Assembly: GCA_002395965.1 (NCBI GenBank)
Contig: DGVT01000096.1
Span: 10,957 to 26,066 of the forward strand
Length of the DNA: 15,110 nt
From: Porphyromonadaceae bacterium UBA4277
Lineage (GTDB): Bacteria; Bacteroidota; Bacteroidia; Bacteroidales; Muribaculaceae
Direction: 5' to 3'
The notes below the pieces were generated by a model, which worked only from the letters and a program-made list of their open reading frames with translations, had not been told where the DNA came from and did no database searches. Of this stretch, positions 1 through 6,243 are shown one piece after another (the first letter of the stretch is position 1; the number at the start of each line of letters is the position of its first letter). The position numbers and the translations under genes are program-made.

Positions 1-23
1 GTTTACTCGTCTGCTTGTTTACT
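1..23. repeat. Short direct repeat GTTTACT
   Basis: GTTTACT occurs at 1-7 and 17-23 within a pyrimidine-rich stretch resembling the low-complexity filler often seen between Bacteroidales genes. The window edge cuts whatever lies upstream. Confidence 0.35.
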
Positions 24-60
24 TAAAAACCTAAATGGCGACGCAATGCCAAATTATTCA

Positions 61-85
61 TAATTCTTAATTCGTAATTCTTAAT
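61..85. repeat. Direct repeat TAATTCTTAAT upstream of pheT
   Basis: TAATTCTTAAT occurs exactly at 61-71 and 75-85 (14-bp period), just before the promoter element. An AT-rich low-complexity spacer; it occupies the place where a -33 box would be expected. Confidence 0.6.
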
Positions 86-92
86 TATTTTG

Positions 93-100
93 TAACTTTG
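93..100 (+). promoter_or_regulatory. -7 element upstream of pheT
   Basis: TAACTTTG matches TAnnTTTG and ends 33 nt before the pheT ATG. No TTTG is present 19-21 nt upstream, where the repeat lies instead. Confidence 0.6.
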
Positions 101-133
101 CAAGTTGAAATAAACTAATCATAACATATCGAT

Positions 134-2599
134 ATGAATATCTCTTACAAATGGCTTAAGAAATACATCGACACCGACCTTACTCCCGACGAGGTGAGTG
201 TGGCACTCACATCGCTCGGCCTTGAAGTGGGTGCGCTTGAGCGAGTGGAAACAATTCGCGGCGGCCTGCGCGGCCTGGTAGTGGGCCATGTGCTCACTTG
301 CATCGATCACCCCAATAGCGACCACCTGCACATCACCACAGTGGATCTGGGCGATGGCAACGACCCGGTGCAGATAGTGTGTGGCGCGGCCAATGTCGCA
401 GCCGGCCAGAAGGTGATTGTGGCCACCATAGGCACAAAGCTCTATGACGGCGACAACGAGTTTACTATCAAGCGCTCTAAGATGCGCGGCGAGGAATCGC
501 TGGGCATGATATGCGCCGAGGATGAAATAGGTGTTGGCACAAGCCATGAGGGCATCATCGTCTTGCCCGAGAACACGCCTGTGGGCATGCCTGCCGCTGA
601 ATATTATAAGGTGGAGGACGACTGGCTCATAGAGGTGGACCTGACGCCTAACCGCATCGACGGTGCCTCGCACTATGGCGTGGCCCGCGACCTGAGTGCC
701 TGGTGCAAGCAGAACGGCCGCAAGGGCGTGCTCCTGAAGCCTGCTGTGGGAATATTCAAAATCGACCGGCAGGAAGACGGCATTCCCGTCGAAGTGAAAG
801 AGCCGGAGGCTTGTCCGCGCTATAGCGGCCTCACCATTCGCGGCGTGAAAGTGCAGGAAAGCCCCAAGTGGCTCAAAGACCTGCTCCTGGCCGTGGGACA
901 GCGCCCGATCAACAACATCGTAGATATTACCAACTACATCCTGCTGGGCCTGGGACAGCCCATGCACTGCTTCGACCTGGCCAAGGTGAAAGGCAACAAG
1001 GTGGTGGTAAAGACCGTGAAAAGCGGCACTAAGTTTGTCACCCTCGACGGCGTGGAACGCACCCTCACCGACCATGACCTGATGATATGCAACACCAAGG
1101 AGCCCATGTGCATAGGCGGCGTGTTTGGCGGTATCGACTCGGGCGTTACCGAGGCCACGACCGACATCTTCCTGGAGTCGGCCTACTTCCACCCCACCTG
1201 GATTCGCAAGACGGCCCGCCGCTTCGGCCTGAACACCGATGCCTCGTTCCGCTTTGAGCGCGGCGTAGATCCCAACGACACCGTGCGCTGCCTGATGCTG
1301 GCCGCACTCATGGTGAAGGAGCTGGCCGGCGGCGAGATTTGCGGCGACATCGTGGACGTGAAGGCTCGCGAATTCCCGGGCTTCCCCGTTGACCTGCGCT
1401 TCGACTATGTCACATCGCTCGTGGGCAAGCAAATCGACAAGGCAACGATAAAGAACATCTTGCGCAGCCTGGAGATAAAGATCGTGAACGAAGACGCCGA
1501 CATGCTCCAGCTCATGGTGCCCACCTATCGCGTTGACGTGCAGCGCCCGTGCGACGTGGTGGAAGACATACTGCGCGTTTACGGCTATAACAACGTTGAA
1601 GCTCCGGCCGACGTGCGCGCCGCACTGTCGAGCAAGACAATGGTAGATTTTGCCGACGAGATGCAAGAGCACATCAGCAACCAGCTCACAGCCGTAGGCT
1701 TTAACGAGATAATGAACAACTCGCTCACACAGGCCGAATATTACAATGGCCTGGAGACCTATCCCGAGGCCAACTGCGTGCACCTGATGAACCCGTTGAG
1801 CAGCGACCTGAACGTGATGCGCCAGACGTTGCTCTTCGGCGGACTGGAAAGCGTGGCACGCAACATCAACCACAAGAACCAGAACCTGCGCCTATATGAG
1901 TTCGGCACAGTATATCACTATGAGCCCGGCACCGACCAAACCGACCGCGTGCTCGCGCCCTACACCGAAGGGAAATTCCTGGGCATGTGGCTCAGCGGCA
2001 ACAACCACGCCGACAGCTGGGCCGACAAGGTGCGGCCACTCAACGTCTATGACCTGAAAGCCGTGCTCGAAAACGTGCTCACCGGCATGGGCATCGACCT
2101 TGACGAGCTGCAGCTCGAACCGACGGCCGACGACACCCTCGACCCGGCCCTGGCCTATAACACCCGCGGCGGCAAATGCGTGGCAACACTGGGAGTCGTG
2201 ACCGACGCACAACTCAAGAAGACCGACGTAGATCAGCCAGTATTCTATGCCCAGATCGACTGGAAGCAAGCCACCAAGCTTGCCGTCAAGAAAGACATAA
2301 AATATTACGACCTGCCCAAGACACTGCCCGTGCGGCGCGACCTGGCACTGCTCGTTGACCGCGAGGTGACCTACAGCGACATTCGCCGCGTGGTCATGTC
2401 GAGCGACCGCAAGCTGCTGCGAAGCGTTGGCCTGTTTGACGTGTATGAGAGCAACAAGCTCGAAGCCGGAAAGAAGTCATACGCCATCAGCATCACACTG
2501 CAAGATGAGCAAAAGACCCTGCAAGACAAGCAAATCGACGCCGTTATGCAAAAGGTCATCAAAAACCTCGAGACGCAGCTCGGCGCCAAACTGAGATAA
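134..2599 (+). CDS. pheT: Phenylalanyl-tRNA synthetase beta subunit
   Basis: Beta chain of the cytoplasmic (alpha-beta)2 PheRS, which charges tRNA-Phe; the alpha chain (PheS) holds the active site, and this chain binds tRNA and edits Tyr-tRNA-Phe. The 821 residues match the usual bacterial length of about 800. Visible in order: N-terminal start MNISYKWLKKYI typical of PheT; an EMAP/OB-type tRNA-binding domain at about 40-155 (HPNSDHL, VCGAANV); the B3/B4 editing domain at about 210-390 (RPINNIVDITNY, GQPMHCFD); the B5 domain at about 405-480; a synthetase-like core at about 490-710; and a C-terminal FDX-ACB anticodon-binding domain from about 725 (LPVRRDLALLVD). The ATG at 134 lies about 33 nt after a TAACTTTG promoter element. 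yebC follows after 36 A-rich bases and is probably co-transcribed. pheS is not in the window. Confidence 0.97.
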   Translation: MNISYKWLKKYIDTDLTPDEVSVALTSLGLEVGALERVETIRGGLRGLVVGHVLTCIDHPNSDHLHITTVDLGDGNDPVQIVCGAANVAAGQKVIVATIGTKLYDGDNEFTIKRSKMRGEESLGMICAEDEIGVGTSHEGIIVLPENTPVGMPAAEYYKVEDDWLIEVDLTPNRIDGASHYGVARDLSAWCKQNGRKGVLLKPAVGIFKIDRQEDGIPVEVKEPEACPRYSGLTIRGVKVQESPKWLKDLLLAVGQRPINNIVDITNYILLGLGQPMHCFDLAKVKGNKVVVKTVKSGTKFVTLDGVERTLTDHDLMICNTKEPMCIGGVFGGIDSGVTEATTDIFLESAYFHPTWIRKTARRFGLNTDASFRFERGVDPNDTVRCLMLAALMVKELAGGEICGDIVDVKAREFPGFPVDLRFDYVTSLVGKQIDKATIKNILRSLEIKIVNEDADMLQLMVPTYRVDVQRPCDVVEDILRVYGYNNVEAPADVRAALSSKTMVDFADEMQEHISNQLTAVGFNEIMNNSLTQAEYYNGLETYPEANCVHLMNPLSSDLNVMRQTLLFGGLESVARNINHKNQNLRLYEFGTVYHYEPGTDQTDRVLAPYTEGKFLGMWLSGNNHADSWADKVRPLNVYDLKAVLENVLTGMGIDLDELQLEPTADDTLDPALAYNTRGGKCVATLGVVTDAQLKKTDVDQPVFYAQIDWKQATKLAVKKDIKYYDLPKTLPVRRDLALLVDREVTYSDIRRVVMSSDRKLLRSVGLFDVYESNKLEAGKKSYAISITLQDEQKTLQDKQIDAVMQKVIKNLETQLGAKLR

Positions 2600-2635
2600 A
2601 TAAAAAGAAACAAAACAAATAATTAAAGTAATAAT

Positions 2636-3367
2636 ATGGGAAGAGCTTTTGAATATCGCAAAGCAAGAAAACTGAAACGCTGGGGCAGCATGTCCCGCAC
2701 GTTTACTAAGATCGGTAAGGAAATCACTATGGCCGTGAAGGCCGGTGGTCCCGACCCCACATCCAACTCTCGCCTGCGTGCCCTCATGGCCAATGCCAAG
2801 GCGGCCAACATGCCGAAGGACACCGTGGAACGCGCCATCAAGAAGGCAAGCGACAAGGATGCCGGCGACTACAAGGAGGTAATCTACGAAGGATTTGCTC
2901 CTCATGGCATTGCCGTGCTTGTGGAAACAGCTACCGACAACACCACCCGCACCGTGGCCAACGTGCGCAACTACTTTAACAAGAAGGGCGGCAACTTGGG
3001 CAACTCGGGCACCGTGGGCTTCCTGTTCTCGCACAAGTGCTACTTCCACCTCGAGCCGAAGGACGGCATCACACTCGACGACCTGGAACTCGAGCTCATC
3101 GACTGCGGAGCCGAGGACTTCGACATGGACGAAGAGGAAATCATGGTGGGTGGCCCATTTGAGGCAAACGGCGACATCCAGAAGTATCTTGAGGATAACG
3201 GCTACGAGATTAAGAGTTCAGAATTTGTCTATGAGCCAGCCGAATACAAGGAACTCACTGCCGAACAGCGTGCCGACGTGGAAGCACTCATCGAGGTGCT
3301 TGAGGAGGACGACGACGTGCAGAACGTGTTCACCAACATGCAGGCTGCACCCGACGACGAAGAGTAA
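2636..3367 (+). CDS. yebC: YebC/PmpR/TACO1 family protein
   Basis: A 243-residue YebC family protein. Members have been described as transcriptional regulators (PmpR) and, for mitochondrial TACO1 and more recently bacterial YebC, as translation factors, so its target here cannot be read from the sequence. It starts MGRAFEYRKARKLKRWG, the Bacteroidota variant of the more common MAGHSKWANIKHRK start, which supports the ATG at 2636. Family signatures include NSRLRALMANAKAANMPKD (about 43-61), the IKKAS segment, YEGFAPHGIAVLVE and DNTTRTVANVRNYFNKKGG. The C-terminal part is acidic and ends in DDEE. It lies 36 nt downstream of pheT with no clear promoter between, so one transcript is likely; this adjacency is familiar from Bacteroidales genomes. 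Confidence 0.95.
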   Translation: MGRAFEYRKARKLKRWGSMSRTFTKIGKEITMAVKAGGPDPTSNSRLRALMANAKAANMPKDTVERAIKKASDKDAGDYKEVIYEGFAPHGIAVLVETATDNTTRTVANVRNYFNKKGGNLGNSGTVGFLFSHKCYFHLEPKDGITLDDLELELIDCGAEDFDMDEEEIMVGGPFEANGDIQKYLEDNGYEIKSSEFVYEPAEYKELTAEQRADVEALIEVLEEDDDVQNVFTNMQAAPDDEE

Positions 3368-3403
3368 CACAAGCATTGCACATCACTCTAAAAGCGTGTA
3401 CCG

Positions 3404-3928
3404 ATGAAAAAGCTGTTGCTGCTGATGATTGTAGCCATTATGGCTCTGACTGCTCAGGCTCAGGAAGCGAAAACGATTGAGCTTGCAACCTATGATTGCG
3501 ACTATTTCTCGATTTCATATCCTGCCGGATGGGAAGCCACATCTTATTTCGCCGAGAACGTCAATGTCTCAAACCGTGATCATGGCTTCGGCGAACTTGC
3601 TGTGACCTATAATGATGACGGTCCGAACATATCGCAACTAAAGGAAACGGCCGACAATATCAAGTATATGTGCGAGTCAGAAGGTGCCCGCTGCGACTCT
3701 CAGCCCGTCATCAGTGGCAAGGTGCTCACACTTCGCACTATGGAGAAGTGTGACGTCTATGACGATGCTGCCGGGATGGACGTGGAGAAAGATGTGGTGG
3801 CTATGCAATTTGTGGTGATGAAGAAAGACAAGGTGTGCCTCGTAGGCTTTTTCAAGTATGTAGAAAGTGAGGAGGACATCTATGCTCCATGCTTCGATGC
3901 CATCTTAAAATCTGTCGTTATAAAGTAA
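3404..3928 (+). CDS. Small secreted protein, PsbP/DUF1795-like
   Basis: A 174-residue protein with a clear signal peptide: MKK, a hydrophobic core LLLLMIVAIMALT, and a likely cut after AQA at residue 19. The mature part is about 155 residues, with no second membrane segment and three to four cysteines. The segment CDYFSISYPAGWEA just after the leader resembles the first strand of PsbP-like or DUF1795 proteins (Mog1/PsbP alpha-beta fold), and the C-terminal FDAILKSVVIK is also typical of that shape. No catalytic motif is recognised and no specific function is assigned. It follows yebC by 36 nt on the same strand and may be the last gene of the pheT transcript; a hairpin lies just after its stop. 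The CDS itself is well supported; the fold assignment is inference. Confidence 0.85.
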   Translation: MKKLLLLMIVAIMALTAQAQEAKTIELATYDCDYFSISYPAGWEATSYFAENVNVSNRDHGFGELAVTYNDDGPNISQLKETADNIKYMCESEGARCDSQPVISGKVLTLRTMEKCDVYDDAAGMDVEKDVVAMQFVVMKKDKVCLVGFFKYVESEEDIYAPCFDAILKSVVIK

Positions 3929-3942
3929 CGCAGGGCTCTCTA

Positions 3943-3965
3943 CAATCCGACTCAAGGAGTCATTG
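3943..3965. terminator. Possible bidirectional terminator hairpin
   Basis: Between the convergent ends of the secreted-protein gene and the A1S_2505-like gene, CAAT-cc-GACTC-aag-GAGTC-ATTG forms a 9-bp stem with a 2-nt bulge and a 3-nt loop. Outside it, GGGCTC (3933-3938) can pair with GAGCCC (3965-3970) as an alternative or extension. No strong T tract follows on either strand, so termination efficiency is uncertain. Confidence 0.45.
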
Positions 3966-3989
3966 AGCCCACCTAAAACAAGAGTGAAA

Positions 3990-4367
3990 TTACTGCACCC
4001 ACTGACGGGGAAGGATAATATTAGGCACGGTGATAGCGTCGGCAAAAAGCGGCGCTATCACTCTGTCTTGGAACCCTGCTATTCCGCAGCCTATGCGCGT
4101 CACGAGAAACGTGAGCTCGGGATGTTCCTTGGCAAAGTCGATAAACTGGTCAACGTAGGGCTTGATGGTCTCAACGCCGCCCTGCATGGTGGGAATGGCA
4201 TAGCTCTGTCCCTGCAGGCCAACGCCCTGCCCCCACACGGCACCAAACTTCTGCACGGCGATGCGCGCTGCCCCACCGGCATGAAATCCGTCCAGATTAC
4301 TTCCAAACACAAAAATCTCACCTGGCCTCAGCTCGGTGATGAAGTCGGGGGTGCATCTTCTTTCCAT
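3990..4367 (-). CDS. A1S_2505-like (phage non-structural type) protein
   Basis: A 125-residue soluble protein without signal or membrane segments. The core FVFGSNLDGFHAGGAARIA (about 19-37), the stretch GQGVGLQGQSYAIPT (about 46-60) and VTRIGCGIAGF (about 88-98) followed by APLF are the hallmarks I recall for the A1S_2505 family, which databases label a phage non-structural protein. Close homologues are common in Bacteroidales chromosomes. The glycine-rich, nucleotide-binding-like motifs suggest a ligand-binding alpha/beta fold, possibly macro-domain-like; no biochemical function is known to me. The ATG at 4367 lies only 6 nt after the stop of the substrate-binding protein gene, so the two are almost certainly co-transcribed. 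The family name is recalled from memory and not searched. Confidence 0.85.
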   Translation of the reverse strand: MERRCTPDFITELRPGEIFVFGSNLDGFHAGGAARIAVQKFGAVWGQGVGLQGQSYAIPTMQGGVETIKPYVDQFIDFAKEHPELTFLVTRIGCGIAGFQDRVIAPLFADAITVPNIILPRQWVQ

Positions 4368-4373
4368 AGTTAT

Positions 4374-5252
4374 TTAGCGTGAGTTGTTTCTTATTGCTTG
4401 CGATATTTTCAGCATCTCGTCATACCAGTCGTAGGCCATGGGAGAGAATTCTACAAGCTGTGAGCCAATCTCTTGGTTAGCAGCCTCGACAGCGCGTTTG
4501 TCAAACTCTTTTTGGTAGAAAAACACCTTGGCCCGTTGCTCCCTGGCTTGGTCTATAACTTGCCGGAGGCGCTGCTGCGACACCTTGCCCGAGGCGTCCT
4601 CGATGGCGATTTGTGTAAGCCCATAGTCTCGGGCAAAGTAGGATAGTGCAGGATGCCACACCACAAATGCCTTGTTGCCGCACGAATCGAGCCGCATGGT
4701 GATGTCGTTGTCAAGCTCGTCGAGGTGCTTGAGCAGTGCCAAGCATTGGCGGCGATAGTACGACTCGTGCTTGCTATCAAGCTCGACGAGTGCCGCCAGC
4801 ATGTTCTGCGCCATGATGCGAGCATTGCGCACCGAGGCCCACACATGCGGGTCGCCCGCGGCAGTGCCATGGGGAGTGTTTATCAGGTTTATGCCTGCAC
4901 TTGTGTCACACACTTTGAGATCGGGACGGCTCACGGTCACGCGGTTAAGTATTGCCGCCTCGAAGCCTATGTGCCCCACCATGAAGTAGGCATCACACTG
5001 CTCGAGTGCCATCACATTATTCATGCTGGGCTCATACTGCTCAGGATTAGCACCATCTTGCAACAGCGACACCACGTCGTAGTATTTCCCGGCAATCTGC
5101 TCCAGCAGAAAGCGCTGAGGCTGAATGGAGACGGCCAGCGTGCGCCGCGATTGTGCCTCGGGACGACATGCATAGAATGTGACTATAATGCCGATTATCA
5201 GCACTATAGACACCGAAGCTATGATCACGGTATGTCCCTTGGTAAATTTCAT
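4374..5252 (-). CDS. znuA: Zinc/metal ABC transporter substrate-binding protein (ZnuA-like)
   Basis: A 292-residue cluster A-I metal-binding protein that would capture Zn(II) or Mn(II) outside the inner membrane for an ABC importer. The N-terminus has a hydrophobic segment (about 9-28) ending in a cysteine (FYAC), so it is either a lipoprotein with a loose lipobox or a membrane-anchored protein. Family landmarks: DGANPEQYEPS (about 66-76), DPHVW (metal His), VVWHPALSYFARDYGL (metal His) and FFYQKEFDKRAVE near the fourth ligand. The first classical ligand, His in GxxPHxYEP, is Glu here, which I recall as common in Bacteroidota homologues. The His-rich loop of some ZnuA proteins is absent. No permease or ATPase gene lies in the window, so this is an orphan binding protein. 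Its promoter element sits only a few bases before the ATG. Confidence 0.88.
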   Translation of the reverse strand: MKFTKGHTVIIASVSIVLIIGIIVTFYACRPEAQSRRTLAVSIQPQRFLLEQIAGKYYDVVSLLQDGANPEQYEPSMNNVMALEQCDAYFMVGHIGFEAAILNRVTVSRPDLKVCDTSAGINLINTPHGTAAGDPHVWASVRNARIMAQNMLAALVELDSKHESYYRRQCLALLKHLDELDNDITMRLDSCGNKAFVVWHPALSYFARDYGLTQIAIEDASGKVSQQRLRQVIDQAREQRAKVFFYQKEFDKRAVEAANQEIGSQLVEFSPMAYDWYDEMLKISQAIRNNSR

Positions 5253-5256
5253 GCTG

Positions 5257-5289
5257 CAAAGTTAATACATTTTAACAATATTCACCAAA
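5257..5289 (-). promoter_or_regulatory. Promoter of the znuA-like gene
   Basis: On the minus strand TAACTTTG (5257-5264) fits the Bacteroidota -7 consensus TAnnTTTG, with TTTG (5286-5289) 21 nt upstream as the -33 element. The -7 ends only 4 nt before the ATG, which implies a leaderless or near-leaderless transcript. Confidence 0.65.
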
Positions 5290-5341
5290 TTTTTGCGATT
5301 GTTTTTTTTGATTTTTTCGGCCGGTAGGATGATTCGGGCCT

Positions 5342-5363
5342 TTCAGGGTCTGAGGAGCCTGAA
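5342..5363 (-). terminator. Weak hairpin after the methyltransferase gene
   Basis: An inverted repeat of 6 bp, TTCAGG (5342-5347) and CCTGAA (5358-5363), with a 10-nt loop, lies 37 nt beyond the stop of the methyltransferase gene. On the minus strand it is followed by GC-rich sequence and then an A-rich, not T-rich, stretch, so it is at best a weak terminator. The spacer 5364-5399 is a pyrimidine-rich quasi-repeat (CACTTTACACTTCACCACTT). Confidence 0.25.
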
Positions 5364-5399
5364 GATTAGCAAGCACTGCACTTTACACTTCACCACTTC

Positions 5400-6209
5400 T
5401 CACTGCTTGCCACTTGCTCTTAGCTGCCAAAAGGCTACTGCCGATGCCGCTGCCACGTTGAGCGAGTCAACGCCATGCGACATTGGAATGCGGGCTACAT
5501 AGTCGGCCGCCTCTATTACTTCTTGCTGCAGCCCATCGCCCTCGGTGCCCATGATGATTGCCAATCGCGGCTCGGCGATGAGGGCGGGATGGTCGATGGG
5601 CACAGAACGCTCGGTAAGAGCCATAGCCACCGTCTTCATCCCTAAGTCGTTAAGGCTTTGCAATGGTGCATCAATCCACGTCCACGGCACAAGAAACACC
5701 GAGCCCATCGACACTCTCACAGCTCGACGGTTGAGCGGGTCACAGCTCGTCGATGTGAGCAATACGCCATCGATGCCTAATGCAGCCGCCGAGCGGAAAA
5801 TGGCCCCAATGTTGGTCGTGTCCACCACCGAATCGATGACCACCACACGGCGAGCATTGCGGCACACCTGCTCCACAGTGGGCATGGGCGGCCGTCGCAT
5901 GGCGCATAGCACACCGCGAGTGAGGGTGTAGCCGGTGATATTGGCCAGCACGTCGCGCTCACCGGTAAAGATGGGGATGCCGGTGCAGCGCTCCACGATG
6001 TCTGCCGCATCGCCAGCCAGGTGCCGCCGCTCGGCCAGCAGTGCCACCGGCACATAGCCGGCATTAAGAGCAACAGTGATAACCTTGGGGCTTTCGGCTA
6101 TAAAGATACCTTTGTCAGGTTCGAGTCGGTTACGCAACTCGGCCTCGGTGAGCGTGCTGAAAAGTTCCACACCCGGTTGCGAGAGCGAAGTCACCTCAAT
6201 TATTGCCAT
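5400..6209 (-). CDS. TrmH/SpoU family RNA 2'-O-methyltransferase
   Basis: A 269-residue SPOUT methyltransferase that uses SAM to methylate a ribose 2'-OH in tRNA or rRNA; the exact nucleotide cannot be told. The C-terminal half has the three SpoU motifs: motif 1 NIGAIFRSAAALG with its Asn and Arg (about 133-145), motif 2 LAIIMGTEGDGL, and motif 3 IPMSHGVDSLNVAAASAVAF, which forms the trefoil knot and SAM site. The N-terminal ~100 residues are the substrate-binding domain (FIAESPKVITVAL). The start at 6209 has an AGGA-containing leader. The gene begins 34 nt after the PBP1A stop and is probably read from the PBP promoter. No truncation or missing motif is seen. Confidence 0.93.
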   Translation of the reverse strand: MAIIEVTSLSQPGVELFSTLTEAELRNRLEPDKGIFIAESPKVITVALNAGYVPVALLAERRHLAGDAADIVERCTGIPIFTGERDVLANITGYTLTRGVLCAMRRPPMPTVEQVCRNARRVVVIDSVVDTTNIGAIFRSAAALGIDGVLLTSTSCDPLNRRAVRVSMGSVFLVPWTWIDAPLQSLNDLGMKTVAMALTERSVPIDHPALIAEPRLAIIMGTEGDGLQQEVIEAADYVARIPMSHGVDSLNVAAASAVAFWQLRASGKQ

Positions 6210-6243
6210 ATTATTCCTTCTGTAGATAAGAGTGGTGTAACGA

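Noticed and set aside
119..1873. 584-codon open frame on the minus strand across pheT
   Set aside because: Antisense shadow: rich in His, Val and Ala without domain character, while the plus strand encodes an unmistakable full-length PheT.
2895..3407. 170-codon plus-strand frame overlapping yebC
   Set aside because: Out-of-frame translation of yebC, Ser/Thr/Arg-rich with no motif.
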